A stretch of DNA of 64,000 nt from Chitinophaga niabensis (GCF_039545795.1 NZ_CP154260.1:1121001-1185000), one strand, 5' to 3'. Positions 18,312 through 28,018 are shown, counted from the first letter of the stretch. Numbers and translations are program-made. Notes: a model not told the origin generated them from the sequence alone.

Positions 18312-19142
18312 ATGAAAAAGCAAACAAGATCTATCCTGTTATGCCTGTTCATGATGACAGGTATCGTTATTTCTTCTTGTCAGAAAGAAGCCACCAAAGC
18401 AGAACCCCCACCATCTGAAATTCCCCAGCAGGTGCAGGACCTTATCAAATCAAGAGGTTTCAGTACAGAGAATGTACGCAATTACAACGGCGGTTATCTT
18501 ATTGAAGGAGACATCTTCCTGGATGCGGAAACCCTCGCTGCTGAAACGTCCACACCTAACCTGCGCATTGCAGAAGTTGAACAGTACCGCACCAATAACC
18601 TGGTGAGGAATCTGCCCCGCGTGATCAAAATTAAAGTAGTGAACCTGGGTAATGCCTTTATCCAGGGTACTGATCTGGCTATTTCGCGTTACAATGCATT
18701 GGGATTATCCCTCACTTTCCAACGCGTTACCAGCGGCAGCGCTAACATTACTATCAGGGGATTTTATGAAGGTCCCAGTGGAGGATTTATTACACTGGGG
18801 TACGCAGGTTTTCCCACCAGTGGAGGAAACCCCTACAACAGTATTAGCATGAACACGCACCCGCAGGCTTATGGCGCTAATCCAAATGTGGATTATGTTG
18901 GTTCGGTGATCCAGCATGAACTGGGGCATTGTATCGGCTTCCGCCATACAGACTACATGAACCGCGCTTATAGCTGCGGCAGCAGTGGTGCCGGTAATGA
19001 AGGTGCCGGCAGCATTGGGGCTGTACACATTCCCGGAACACCAACCGGCCCTGATGCAGGCTCCTGGATGCTGGCCTGCTCCAATGGCGGCAACCGTACC
19101 TTCAACACAAACGACAAGGTGGCGCTGAATTACCTCTATTAA
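18312..19142 (+). CDS. M57-type metallopeptidase lipoprotein
   Basis: A 276-residue lipoprotein (signal and lipobox ending SSCQK, Cys23) with a C-terminal zinc-peptidase domain. The signature HELGHCIGFRH (His202, Glu203, His206, His212) is the metzincin-type zinc site of the M57 'HEIGH' peptidase family. The frame is open from 18267, but ATG at 18312 begins a proper lipoprotein signal. It lies divergent to the T9SS subtilase across a 276-bp AT-rich spacer and upstream of the DPP11 gene, so it belongs to a protease neighbourhood. Confidence 0.85.
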   Translation: MKKQTRSILLCLFMMTGIVISSCQKEATKAEPPPSEIPQQVQDLIKSRGFSTENVRNYNGGYLIEGDIFLDAETLAAETSTPNLRIAEVEQYRTNNLVRNLPRVIKIKVVNLGNAFIQGTDLAISRYNALGLSLTFQRVTSGSANITIRGFYEGPSGGFITLGYAGFPTSGGNPYNSISMNTHPQAYGANPNVDYVGSVIQHELGHCIGFRHTDYMNRAYSCGSSGAGNEGAGSIGAVHIPGTPTGPDAGSWMLACSNGGNRTFNTNDKVALNYLY

Positions 19143-19152
19143 TGAAAGAAAG

Positions 19153-19187
19153 GGATGTAAGGTGTTGGGCCTTACATCCTCTTTTTT
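19153..19187 (+). terminator. Terminator of the M57 peptidase gene
   Basis: A 10-bp perfect stem (GGATGTAAGG/CCTTACATCC) with a 7-nt loop, followed by TCTTTTTT. Confidence 0.8.
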
Positions 19188-19224
19188 CCCTAAATTGCCG
19201 CTTTGATTCACCAAACACAATCAT

Positions 19225-21423
19225 ATGAGGCAACTTATAGGGAAGTACCTGTTGTTACCGGTATTGTTCTTTACACATCTTTCTGCACATGCCACGGAAG
19301 GTATGTGGTTACCCCAACTGCTTAACAGGCTGAATGAAAAGGAGATGAAGGGAATGGGCATGAAGATCAGCGCAGCTGATATATACAGCCTGAACAAAGG
19401 CAGCCTGAAAGATGCCATCGTAAGTTTCGGTGGTTTTTGTACCGGTGAGATCATTTCTTCCCAGGGCCTCCTTTTAACTAACCACCACTGTGGTTATGAT
19501 GCCATCCAAAAACATACTACCCTGCAGAATAATTACCTGGACAATGGTTTCTGGGCACGTAATAAACAGGAAGAACTGCCTAATCCCGGGTTAACCGCTA
19601 CTTTTATTGTAAGGATAGAAGATATTACGCAGCAGGCTTTGCAGGGCGTAACCGGAAAACTGAGCGAAAGGGAAAGACAATCTGCGATAGACAAAAACCT
19701 CAACACCATCCGCACAAATGCAAAAAAGGAAAGTTACCAGGACCTGGTGATCAAACCTTTCTTTGATGGCAACCAATATTTCCTTTTTGTAACAGAAACC
19801 TATAAAGATGTACGCCTGGTAGGTGCACCGCCTTCTTCCATCGGTAAGTTCGGCGCGGATACGGATAACTGGGTGTGGCCACGCCATACAGGAGATTTCT
19901 CGATCTTCAGGATCTATGCCGGTAAAGACAATCTGCCCGCAGCATATGCAAAAGATAATGTACCCCTGAAACCCAAACACTTCCTGCCTATTTCGCTGGA
20001 CGGTATTGCTTCCAACGATTTCACCATGGTATTTGGTTTCCCCGGCCGTACAAATGAATACCTGCCCTCAGAAGCCATGAAGCTCACGGTGGAAGGTCAG
20101 GACCCTGCACGCGTACAAATGCGCGATGCAGCATTGAAAGTGATAGATGGTTTTATGCGGAAGGATGAACAGATCAAAATTCAATACGCCGCAAAATATG
20201 CCAGCACAGCCAATGCCTGGAAAAAATGGATAGGAGAGATGCAGGGTGTACGCCAGACTGGTGGCATTCAACGTAAACTGCAACAGGAAGCCCGCTTTCA
20301 GCAACTGGTGCAGGCCAATCCTGCTTTCCGCGCAACCTATGGCGGATTGCTGGATTCCCTCAATAATCTCTATAAAGAAGGAGCACCTGCTACTATCGCA
20401 CGTGATTACTACACGGAACTGTTGCGTAGTACTGAGCTGCTGGGTTTCGCCAATGGCGTGATCTCCCTGTTACAGGAAACCAGGCTGAAAGGCGAAGAGA
20501 ACTATGCACAACTCCGGCAGCAATTCCTGGATAAAGTAAAACCGCAATACCAGAACTATAATAATAATGTGGACCGTGAAGTGGCGGTAGCATTGCTGGA
20601 TATCTATTTCAAGGAAGTGCCTTCCAATAAAATAGGAGGAGAAGCCTACCAGATATGGATGGAAACAAACAAAGACGGGAGGACCACGGCCAACAAAATA
20701 TATGATCAATCCGCCTTAACCGCTTATAATAAGCTGGAAACCTTCCTGAATAAACCTTTCAAGAATGTTTCCGAAGAGGTGTGGAAAGATCCTGCTACCC
20801 GCCTGCTGATAGGTTTAAGGAATGGATATATCGATTTCATCAACAAACCTTATGATGCCCTGCAGCCTGAAATAAACCGTTTGCAACGCCAATACATGCA
20901 GGCACAGATGGAGGTGCTGAAAGACAAACGTTTTTACCCGGATGCCAATAGCACACTCCGTATCACTTACGGAAAAGTGAACGGATATGATCCCCGCGAT
21001 GCTGTGACCTATGATATTGCCACCACACTGGATGGCGTGATGGAGAAATACAAACCCGGTGATTATGAATTTGATGTACCGGAAAAACTGCGGGACTTAT
21101 ACGCAAAGAAAGATTACGGGCAATACGGAGCAAACGGTAAAATGCCGGTATGTTTTATTGCCTCCAATCATACTACCGGCGGTAATTCCGGCAGTCCTGC
21201 ATTGGATGCATATGGCAATCTCATCGGTCTTAATTTCGATCGTACCTGGGAAGGTACCATGAGCGATATTAACTATGATGCCACCATCTGCCGGAACATT
21301 ATGGTGGATATCCGGTATGTATTATTCATCGTGGATAAATTTGCAGGTGCTAAACATCTTATTGAAGAATTGAAACTGGTGCATCCGAAGAAGGGAAGTG
21401 TACCCTTGAAAAAAGCCTCTTAA
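19225..21423 (+). CDS. S46 family dipeptidyl-peptidase, DPP11 type
   Basis: A periplasmic exopeptidase that removes N-terminal dipeptides. The 732 residues carry a signal peptide, the histidine motif LLTNHHCGYD (His88 probable base), and the serine motif TGGNSGSP with Ser655. The residue 18 after the serine is Arg673 (GLNFDRTWEG). In Porphyromonas gingivalis the same position is Arg in DPP11, which cuts after Asp or Glu, and Gly in DPP7, which prefers hydrophobic residues. An acidic P1 preference is therefore predicted. The ThuA-like gene starts 2 bp after the stop. Confidence 0.92.
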   Translation: MRQLIGKYLLLPVLFFTHLSAHATEGMWLPQLLNRLNEKEMKGMGMKISAADIYSLNKGSLKDAIVSFGGFCTGEIISSQGLLLTNHHCGYDAIQKHTTLQNNYLDNGFWARNKQEELPNPGLTATFIVRIEDITQQALQGVTGKLSERERQSAIDKNLNTIRTNAKKESYQDLVIKPFFDGNQYFLFVTETYKDVRLVGAPPSSIGKFGADTDNWVWPRHTGDFSIFRIYAGKDNLPAAYAKDNVPLKPKHFLPISLDGIASNDFTMVFGFPGRTNEYLPSEAMKLTVEGQDPARVQMRDAALKVIDGFMRKDEQIKIQYAAKYASTANAWKKWIGEMQGVRQTGGIQRKLQQEARFQQLVQANPAFRATYGGLLDSLNNLYKEGAPATIARDYYTELLRSTELLGFANGVISLLQETRLKGEENYAQLRQQFLDKVKPQYQNYNNNVDREVAVALLDIYFKEVPSNKIGGEAYQIWMETNKDGRTTANKIYDQSALTAYNKLETFLNKPFKNVSEEVWKDPATRLLIGLRNGYIDFINKPYDALQPEINRLQRQYMQAQMEVLKDKRFYPDANSTLRITYGKVNGYDPRDAVTYDIATTLDGVMEKYKPGDYEFDVPEKLRDLYAKKDYGQYGANGKMPVCFIASNHTTGGNSGSPALDAYGNLIGLNFDRTWEGTMSDINYDATICRNIMVDIRYVLFIVDKFAGAKHLIEELKLVHPKKGSVPLKKAS

Positions 21424-21425
21424 GC

Positions 21426-22319
21426 ATGCAATACCTGGCCTGTATTTTCTTTGTAATGTTTTCCTTCCAAAAGAAGGAACCTATCCCTGTGCTGATCATA
21501 GATGGGTTTAGTAATCACGACTGGAAGCAAACCAGCGAGCTCACAAAACGGATACTGGAGGAAAGCGGGCGCTTTAAAGTAGCTATTTTTACGATCCCTC
21601 CGGATGATAGCACATGGCAGCCACCTGCCTTTAAGCAATATGCCGTGGTGATCCAGAATACGAACAATATTTTCAACCTGGCCATACGCTGGCCACGGAA
21701 AGTAGAGCAGGAGCTGGAAGACTATGTGCGGAAAGGCGGTTCCCTATATGTATTACATTCAGGTAATAATGCCTTCCCGCATTGGGAAGAATACAATAAG
21801 ATGATCGGTATCGGCTGGCGTTCCAGAACTACAGGTTATGCTATCCAGGTTGACAGTAATAAACATATTGTACGGATACCTCCCGGAGCAGGAGAGGGAA
21901 CGGGGCATGGCAGCAGGTTCAACGCAGTTGTGCAGATCCTGAACCTGCATCCGGTCAATAAAGGTTATCCTGCTCAGTGGAAAACGGCTTCTACGGAAGT
22001 GTATAACTATCCCCGCGGACCTGCTGAAAACCTGACGGTGTTATCCTTTGCTTACGATAGTTCTGCAACACATAAAATGTGGCCGGTTGAATGGATCGTG
22101 AAATATGGAAAGGGGCATGTATACAGTTCAAGCATGGGCCATCTCTGGAAAGGGGAGACCTATCCCCTGAGTTATCGCTGCATTGGTTTTCAGACAACCA
22201 TGATCCGGGTAACGGAATGGCTGGCTACAGGTAAAGTAAGTTATCCGGTACCGGCGAATTTTCCCACGGCGGATGAGATCAGCCTGAGAGATAAAGAAGA
22301 TTATCCTGCTTTGCATTAA
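21426..22319 (+). CDS. ThuA-like domain protein
   Basis: A 297-residue protein with a class I glutamine-amidotransferase-like fold of the ThuA (trehalose utilisation) family, which in Bacteroidota is linked to sugar metabolism. Family features are VLIIDGFSNHDWKQT at the start, LYVLHSGNNAFPHWEEY in the middle and PVEWIVKYGKGHVYSSSMGH near the end. The N-terminus has a short hydrophobic stretch that may act as a signal. It is coupled to the DPP11 gene (2-bp gap), an odd pairing for a sugar enzyme. The biochemical role is not known. Confidence 0.8.
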   Translation: MQYLACIFFVMFSFQKKEPIPVLIIDGFSNHDWKQTSELTKRILEESGRFKVAIFTIPPDDSTWQPPAFKQYAVVIQNTNNIFNLAIRWPRKVEQELEDYVRKGGSLYVLHSGNNAFPHWEEYNKMIGIGWRSRTTGYAIQVDSNKHIVRIPPGAGEGTGHGSRFNAVVQILNLHPVNKGYPAQWKTASTEVYNYPRGPAENLTVLSFAYDSSATHKMWPVEWIVKYGKGHVYSSSMGHLWKGETYPLSYRCIGFQTTMIRVTEWLATGKVSYPVPANFPTADEISLRDKEDYPALH

Positions 22320-22326
22320 AATCACA

Positions 22327-22362
22327 AGGCCGGTAATAGAACTTATTACCGGCCTGTTTTAA
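22327..22362. terminator. Terminator between the ThuA-like and methyltransferase genes
   Basis: A 12-bp perfect stem (AGGCCGGTAATA/TATTACCGGCCT) with a 5-nt loop, placed between convergent genes, with T-rich sequence on the plus side. Confidence 0.8.
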
Positions 22363-22367
22363 TAATT

Positions 22368-23273
22368 TTATTTTTCTTCTTCCGCTTTACATTCATACAC
22401 AATAGAACTGCACTTTTCCACGTGCCTCCAGGCTTTCCAGTAAGAACGTAATCCGTTCCATCCTCCTTTGATCATACCACTCCCGCCATGTTTATTTTTT
22501 TCACTCAGCAGGCTCACATAAAAAGCATCAAACACCATCGGATGTTTTTGATCAATGCGGATCTTATGCTCGTGTAACAACATATCCATGGACTGCGGAG
22601 AGAAGTGATAAAGGTGCCTGGGTACATCATATGCAGCCCAATCCTGCCCATAGATGCGGGCATCGGTAGATTTATAGTTAGGTACGGCGATGAGTAAAGC
22701 ACCGCCTGGTTTTAGGAGTTTACGGATCTGTTCAATATAACCATGCAGGTTGTGTACATGTTCCAGTACATGCCACATGGTAATGCAATCAAACTGGGCA
22801 GGTGCTAAGGTGAAGAGTTCTTCCACGGAGCCGGATTCCACATTGTAGATCTCTTTTGCATTTTTCCTGGCGCCTGCATCCGGTTCCAGTCCTGTTACTT
22901 CCCAGCCCAGCTGTTTCATATAATGGAGGAAAGCGCCGGTACCGCTGCCGATATCCAGCAGGCTGCCCTGCTTTACGCCGGATGCGGATTTTACCCAGTT
23001 CTGTTTGGAGCGCATGGTGATCTTACGTACACTATGATAGAGGCGGTTGATCAAGCCTTCGCGCGTTTCAGAATGGGAAATATATTCAGATGACTGGTAG
23101 TATTGACCAATGTTGTGGATATCAGGAACGTCCTGGGTGAAGCGGCCTGTGCATACGGCACATTCCCAGATCTCGAAACTTTTCTTAGATACGGTATAGT
23201 CCCTGGCTGTTATTTTGTTGCTGATCTTTTCCGATCCGCAAATAGGACACTGTTGGTAATGAATTAGACTCAT
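22368..23273 (-). CDS. Class I SAM-dependent methyltransferase with N-terminal zinc ribbon
   Basis: A 301-residue protein. An N-terminal CPIC...CAVC motif (residues ~9-40) forms a probable zinc ribbon, followed by a Rossmann methyltransferase domain with LLDIGSGTGAFL (motif I) and MWHVLEHVHNLHGYI (motif IV/post-I). This architecture is common among methyltransferases that modify nucleotide sugars or small molecules in surface-glycan clusters, but no glycan genes are adjacent. It lies about 38 bp downstream of the mutase gene and may share its transcript. Confidence 0.8.
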   Translation of the reverse strand: MSLIHYQQCPICGSEKISNKITARDYTVSKKSFEIWECAVCTGRFTQDVPDIHNIGQYYQSSEYISHSETREGLINRLYHSVRKITMRSKQNWVKSASGVKQGSLLDIGSGTGAFLHYMKQLGWEVTGLEPDAGARKNAKEIYNVESGSVEELFTLAPAQFDCITMWHVLEHVHNLHGYIEQIRKLLKPGGALLIAVPNYKSTDARIYGQDWAAYDVPRHLYHFSPQSMDMLLHEHKIRIDQKHPMVFDAFYVSLLSEKNKHGGSGMIKGGWNGLRSYWKAWRHVEKCSSIVYECKAEEEK

Positions 23274-23311
23274 GGTAATGGTTAAGCTAAAGCTGCTGCA
23301 AGATAATCAAA

Positions 23312-24865
23312 TTATATCCCCCTGTACTCTCCCCATACTTTACGCAGAGAATCTGCAATTTCTCCCAGGGTACAGAAATTTTCCACGGCTTCCACCACCA
23401 GTGGCATCAGGTTTTCTGTAGTGAGCGCGCGTGCTTCCAGCGCTGCGAGAAGGGCATGCGCTTTTTCGTTATCTCTCCGGGCGCGCAGGGAAGCCAGTTT
23501 TTCTGACTGCACCTTGCGGATGCTGTCATCAACACGGAATACATCTCCATCCGGTTCTTCCTGCACTACAAATTTATTTACTCCTACGATCACCTTTTCA
23601 CCATTCTCAATTTCTTTCTGGTATTGATAAGCGCTGCGGGCAATTTCATCCTGGATAAATCCCTGTTCAATGGCACTTACGGAACCGCCCATTGCATCGA
23701 TCTTTTCTATGAGCTGCCATGCTTTTGTTTCCACTTCTTTGGTAAGGCTTTCCACATAAAAAGAACCGGCAAGCGGGTCAACCGTATCAGCAATGCCACT
23801 TTCATATCCTATGATCTGTTGCGTACGCAATGCAATGCGGGCAGCAGCTTCTGTAGGTAAAGAAATGGCTTCATCGTATCCGTTGGTATGGAGGGATTGT
23901 GTGCCGCCTAATGTGGCAGCAAGGGTTTGTACAGCTACCCTTACGATATTATTATGTGGTTGCTGCGCTGTTAAAGTACTGCCACCTGTTTGTGTGTGGA
24001 AACGGAGCATCTGTGCTTTAGGATCAGTGGCGCCCAGTTCTTTTGTGATATGTGCCCACATATTCCTTGCGGCACGGAATTTTGCCACTTCTTCAAAGAG
24101 ATGATTATGGGCATTGAAAAAGAAACTCAAACGTTTTGCAAACACGTTGATGTTCAGCCCTTTTTCCAATGCGGCTTTCAGGTAGGCTTTTCCGTTGGAT
24201 AAGGTGAAAGCCAGTTCCTGTACAGCATTGGCACCTGCTTCCCGGATGTGGTAACCGCTGATGGAAATGGTATTCCATTTAGGTACTTCGCGGCTGCAAT
24301 AATCAAAGATGTCTGTGATCAGCCGCATAGATGGCTGCGGCGGATAAATGAAGGTGCCGCGTGCAGCATATTCCTTCAATATATCATTCTGAATAGTACC
24401 GGAGATCTGTTTCAGATCGGCCCCCTGTTTTTTGGCGAGTGCGATATAAAAGGCAAGCAGGATATAACCTGTAGCGTTGATGGTCATGGAGGTGGATACT
24501 TTTTCCAGGTCTATCCCGGAGAACAGTATTTCCATATCTTCAATGGAATCAATGGCCACGCCTACCTTTCCTACTTCTCCTTCTGCCATGGCATGGTCAG
24601 AATCATATCCTATCTGGGTAGGCAGGTCAAAAGCTACGCTAAGGCCCATTACACCCTGGCTGAGCAGGTAATGGTAACGTTTATTGGATTCTTCCGCAGT
24701 GCTGAAGCCAGCATATTGCCGCATGGTCCAGAGTTTATCCCGGTACATGGAAGCGTGGATGCCTCTTGTAAAAGGAAAACTGCCGGGCATTTCCTCCATC
24801 GGTACGGGATTGGTATAGAGTGGCTGAATAACTATGCCTGAATCGGTACTGATCTTCTTTTCCAT
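23312..24865 (-). CDS. Methylmalonyl-CoA mutase family, catalytic (N-terminal) chain
   Basis: A 517-residue TIM-barrel chain of an adenosylcobalamin-dependent acyl-CoA mutase. It lacks the C-terminal B12-binding domain (no DxHxxG motif), so a separate small subunit must exist outside the window. Aligned by eye to the Propionibacterium enzyme, the methylmalonyl-contact residues Tyr89 (MRQYAGFS) and Arg207 (AARGTF) and the catalytic His ([10 protein letters not shown]) are conserved. This favours methylmalonyl-CoA over isobutyryl-CoA. The CoA-contacting Arg82 position appears to be Lys (YRDKLWT). Confidence 0.88.
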   Translation of the reverse strand: MEKKISTDSGIVIQPLYTNPVPMEEMPGSFPFTRGIHASMYRDKLWTMRQYAGFSTAEESNKRYHYLLSQGVMGLSVAFDLPTQIGYDSDHAMAEGEVGKVGVAIDSIEDMEILFSGIDLEKVSTSMTINATGYILLAFYIALAKKQGADLKQISGTIQNDILKEYAARGTFIYPPQPSMRLITDIFDYCSREVPKWNTISISGYHIREAGANAVQELAFTLSNGKAYLKAALEKGLNINVFAKRLSFFFNAHNHLFEEVAKFRAARNMWAHITKELGATDPKAQMLRFHTQTGGSTLTAQQPHNNIVRVAVQTLAATLGGTQSLHTNGYDEAISLPTEAAARIALRTQQIIGYESGIADTVDPLAGSFYVESLTKEVETKAWQLIEKIDAMGGSVSAIEQGFIQDEIARSAYQYQKEIENGEKVIVGVNKFVVQEEPDGDVFRVDDSIRKVQSEKLASLRARRDNEKAHALLAALEARALTTENLMPLVVEAVENFCTLGEIADSLRKVWGEYRGI

Positions 24866-24920
24866 ATTTACAATGTTACTTTAAAAACGATAAATTGCGA
24901 TAAAATTTGTTGCTCTGGCT

Positions 24921-25820
24921 ATGATCACTTATTCGTTATTGGCTTTTACCGTAGGATTGGCAATGCTGAGTATTTTCCTTTTTTACAGGGCTACCCGGCA
25001 ACCTTTAAAGGACGCTGTTTTTACAGCGGCACTGTCTGTTTCCATGGCGTTGTTCATTTACCTCTTCGGTACCTGGGTATTCCTGAGCATTTATTGCAAG
25101 TTTGCTTTTGGGATCACTTACCTGGTACTGGCCCTGCTGTTCTTATGGAAACGGGAGGTAAAGTTCCGCGCAGGCGCTGTGTGGTATAAAGCCGTTTTCA
25201 CCATACTACTGGGCACTGCCAGCATTTTATACTTTACCGGCACAACAGGCACACCGCAAACGGTTGAGCTCGACTTTCCGCTTAAAAAGGGGCGTTACTT
25301 TGTTTTACAGGGCGGAAAGGGATTACCGACCAATATCTTCCATTTTAGTTTGCGTGGCGCCATCTATGCCATGGATATTATTAAACTCAACAAGAATGGC
25401 ACACGGGGTAATTACATCTTTTCAAAAAATCTGGAGGACTATGCTATTTACGGAGATACCATCTACAGCCCCTGTTCAGGAAAAGTGATCCGTGCCTATG
25501 GCGGCAATCCGGATAACATTCCGCCCAATATGCAAAGAGGGCCAAGGAATACGAATATGGTGCTGATAGAAACAGATTCCTTTTATGTGTTTATGGGGCA
25601 TCTGAAAAAAGATGGTGTGTTTGTGGAAGAAGGAGATACAGTGGTTACGGGGCAACCGCTGGGAAGGGTAGGAAATTCAGGATTCAGTACGGAGCCACAC
25701 CTGCACATCCAGGTACATGCAAAACAACAAAGGGCCTGGTATGCTTCCACACCGCTTTATATTCACTTTAACGGAAAAGGATACCTGCTCAATGAGGTGA
25801 TCAGGGAGAAGAATTTATAA
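24921..25820 (+). CDS. M23 family metallopeptidase with N-terminal membrane helices
   Basis: A 299-residue protein with about four membrane helices in residues 1-105 and a C-terminal LytM-type domain. Zinc-site elements are the AIYAMDIIKL segment (Asp ligand), MGHLKKDG, and the paired histidines in EPHLHIQVH. The classical HxxxD motif is not present as such; the first histidine may be that of NIFHFSLRGA. Family members cut peptidoglycan cross-bridges or regulate amidases. It is divergent from the mutase gene and followed by a shared terminator. Confidence 0.82.
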   Translation: MITYSLLAFTVGLAMLSIFLFYRATRQPLKDAVFTAALSVSMALFIYLFGTWVFLSIYCKFAFGITYLVLALLFLWKREVKFRAGAVWYKAVFTILLGTASILYFTGTTGTPQTVELDFPLKKGRYFVLQGGKGLPTNIFHFSLRGAIYAMDIIKLNKNGTRGNYIFSKNLEDYAIYGDTIYSPCSGKVIRAYGGNPDNIPPNMQRGPRNTNMVLIETDSFYVFMGHLKKDGVFVEEGDTVVTGQPLGRVGNSGFSTEPHLHIQVHAKQQRAWYASTPLYIHFNGKGYLLNEVIREKNL

Positions 25821-25842
25821 GGGGCCTTTTGAGCCCCTTTTA
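25819..25842. terminator. Terminator between the M23 and hypothetical genes
   Basis: AAGGGGC (25819-25825) pairs with GCCCCTT (25833-25839) around a 7-nt loop, followed by TTTT, between convergent genes. Confidence 0.7.
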
Positions 25843-26376
25843 TTATTGCATTAACTTTTTAGCTTCCGCATTGATGATCTCCGCTGCAATCTCCGCAGGA
25901 GATTCTTTCTGTGCCATGAACAACTCCAGCAACTGTTTGTTCAGCTCAATGGCATTTGCATCCGGCGGCAGTTTCAGTGCCACCTGGTTAATGATGGAAA
26001 TAGTCTGTTCTTTTACCGTTTTAACCGCTTCCCAGGCTGCTGCCGTTACATAGATCTGCTGGGATACATTGTGATCATATTCAGACTTAATGCTTGATAC
26101 CATCCCTATCTGCATGTCCAGCACGGAAAAACCAGGCTGATTGATGCGGCTGATCAGGCTTTGGGGGGAAATGCGCTCCACGAACAATACGATCCTTTCA
26201 TATGCCTGTAATTGTAAAGGCAGTATTACAGACTGCTGGTCATTGGAGGAGGGGCTGGATGACTTGGGTTTGCTGTCTGACTTTCCGGGCTTTTTCAGGT
26301 CCTTCAGCGTCCAGATCACCAATACCACGGCGCCGGCAATGATAAATATAAACAGCAATTCCTGGGTAGTAGGCAT
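25843..26376 (-). CDS. Uncharacterised membrane-anchored protein
   Basis: A 177-residue protein with one N-terminal transmembrane helix (residues ~6-24), then a Ser/Lys-rich linker (KPKSSSPSSND) and a helical soluble domain starting LQAYERIVLFVERI. I do not recognise a characterised domain; it resembles proteins conserved in Bacteroidota without known function. A full TAnnTTTG element lies 23 bp before the start, so it is probably its own transcription unit. Confidence 0.75.
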   Translation of the reverse strand: MPTTQELLFIFIIAGAVVLVIWTLKDLKKPGKSDSKPKSSSPSSNDQQSVILPLQLQAYERIVLFVERISPQSLISRINQPGFSVLDMQIGMVSSIKSEYDHNVSQQIYVTAAAWEAVKTVKEQTISIINQVALKLPPDANAIELNKQLLELFMAQKESPAEIAAEIINAEAKKLMQ

Positions 26377-26398
26377 AAATGAATAGATTTTATAGTTA

Positions 26399-26406
26399 CA
26401 AATATA
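26399..26406 (-). promoter_or_regulatory. -7 element upstream of the uncharacterised membrane protein
   Basis: On the minus strand TATATTTG fits TAnnTTTG exactly, 22 bp before ATG at 26376. The -33 region is AT-rich without a clear TTG. Confidence 0.45.
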
Positions 26407-26438
26407 ATAGTTATTTATTATTTGTAACTATTAATTAA

Positions 26439-26469
26439 AATAGCGTTCCGTCAGGTACGAAACGCTATT
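26439..26469 (-). terminator. Terminator of the serine ammonia-lyase gene
   Basis: A 9-bp perfect stem (AATAGCGTT/AACGCTATT) with a 13-nt loop, followed on the minus strand by TTAATTAATAG, about 23 bp after the stop. Confidence 0.65.
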
Positions 26470-26491
26470 ATACAATGATTTATTGGCTATG

Positions 26492-27922
26492 TCAGCACTC
26501 CGGTAAACTGAGCGGGATATTAACGGCCAGGCCGCCATCGGAGGTTTCTTTGTACTTGGAATTCATGTCCAGCGCGGTATCCCACATGGTTTTGACCACT
26601 GCATCCAGGGATACTTTGGCCAGTTCAGGGTTGCTTTGCAGGGCCAGCTGGGAAGCCGTGATGGCTTTGATGGCGCCCATGGTGTTCCTTTCAATACAGG
26701 GGATCTGTACCAGGCCGCCAATTGGGTCGCAGGTAAGGCCAAGATGGTGTTCCATGGCTATTTCAGCGGCCATCAGTACCTGCCTTTGAGAACCACCCAA
26801 ACATTCTGTGAGGGCTGCGGCAGCCATGGCAGAAGATACGCCTATTTCTGCCTGGCAGCCTCCCATGGCTGCTGAAATGGTAGCGCGCTTTTTAAAGATG
26901 CTGCCTACTTCAGAAGCGGTGAGCATGAACTGGATGATCTTTTCAGGATGTAATCCATCACAGAAAGCAATGTAGTATTGTAATACAGCGGGGATCACTC
27001 CTGCCGCGCCATTGGTGGGAGCGGTAACCACTCTGCCAAAGGAAGCATTTTCTTCGTTCACGGCCAGGGCAAAACAGCTTACCCAGTCCAGCGTATAGGA
27101 GAAATGATTGCCGCCAGCGCGGATGGCCTCTATCCAGGAGTTATAGTCTGTATACGTTCTGCCCTGCAGTAATTTCTTATTCAGTGCGGCAGCCCTTCTG
27201 CCCACTTTCAGACCTCCGGGTAATTCTCCGGTGGTATGGCAGCCCCGGTAAGTACATTCCTGCATTACCTGCCATATTTTGAGTACACCTGCTTTTGTTT
27301 CCGCTTCGCTGCGCCATGCCTGTTCGTTTTCCATCACTATTTCTGAAATGGAGAAACCTGTTTTGATGCAGAATTGCAGCAGCTGACGGGCTGTATCAAT
27401 AGGGAAGGGCAATTCCACGCCTCCGTTACCGGCTCCTTTTTCTTCTCCTTCTTTTACCACAAAACCGCCACCTATGGAATAAAAGGTAGCTGCTGTCTGA
27501 TCTCCGTTCTCCAATGTTACAAGGAAAGTGAGTGCATTAGGGTGGAAGGGAAGGGATTCATCGTAGAGAAATTCAATATCGTTCAGGGGATCAAAGTCTA
27601 TTTCGTACCTGCCTGCCAGTTGTAGTTTGCGGTGGCGGCGGATGCCATCTATTTTAGATTCGATCTGGTTCACGTCAAAAGTAACGGGGTCATCTCCGCA
27701 AAGCCCTAACTGCACGGCGATATCTGTTCCGTGCCCATGGCCTGTTTTGGCCAGTGAGCCATAGAGTAACACGGCCAGGTGTTTTACCTGTGGCAGTTTG
27801 CCTGCGGCTTGCAGATCATCGATGAAGCGCATGGCTGCACGCCATGGGCCTAAGGTGTGTGAGCTGGAAGGTCCTACGCCGATCTTAAAAATATCAAATA
27901 CGGATATGCACTCGTGTGGCAA
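26492..27922 (-). CDS. sdaA: L-serine ammonia-lyase (iron-sulfur dependent)
   Basis: Deaminates L-serine to pyruvate with a [4Fe-4S] cluster. The 476-residue chain joins the beta domain (from [18 protein letters not shown]) to the alpha domain, as in E. coli SdaA. The alpha domain carries [29 protein letters not shown] and the C-terminal [16 protein letters not shown], with the cluster cysteines. The only start that keeps the N-terminal motif is TTG at 27920-27922; a stop lies further upstream in frame. It may feed serine from protein breakdown into pyruvate. Confidence 0.92.
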   Translation of the reverse strand: MPHECISVFDIFKIGVGPSSSHTLGPWRAAMRFIDDLQAAGKLPQVKHLAVLLYGSLAKTGHGHGTDIAVQLGLCGDDPVTFDVNQIESKIDGIRRHRKLQLAGRYEIDFDPLNDIEFLYDESLPFHPNALTFLVTLENGDQTAATFYSIGGGFVVKEGEEKGAGNGGVELPFPIDTARQLLQFCIKTGFSISEIVMENEQAWRSEAETKAGVLKIWQVMQECTYRGCHTTGELPGGLKVGRRAAALNKKLLQGRTYTDYNSWIEAIRAGGNHFSYTLDWVSCFALAVNEENASFGRVVTAPTNGAAGVIPAVLQYYIAFCDGLHPEKIIQFMLTASEVGSIFKKRATISAAMGGCQAEIGVSSAMAAAALTECLGGSQRQVLMAAEIAMEHHLGLTCDPIGGLVQIPCIERNTMGAIKAITASQLALQSNPELAKVSLDAVVKTMWDTALDMNSKYKETSDGGLAVNIPLSLPEC

Positions 27923-27941
27923 AACTATCAGGTTTAGTATT

Positions 27942-27949
27942 CAAAGTTA
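27942..27949 (-). promoter_or_regulatory. -7 element of the serine ammonia-lyase promoter
   Basis: On the minus strand TAACTTTG fits TAnnTTTG and lies 19 bp before the TTG start codon at 27922. No convincing -33 TTG was found at the usual distance. Confidence 0.4.
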
Positions 27950-27964
27950 AGGTAGAAAAAATAA

Positions 27965-27987
27965 ATCCCGCCGTTGCGGGGCGGGAT
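27965..27987 (-). terminator. Terminator of the FKBP lipoprotein operon
   Basis: An 8-bp stem (ATCCCGCC/GGCGGGAT) is followed on the minus strand by TTATTTTTTC, about 32 bp after the FKBP stop. Confidence 0.7.
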
Positions 27988-28018
27988 CTATTTATGATAG
28001 TATGATGATAATTCTCCT

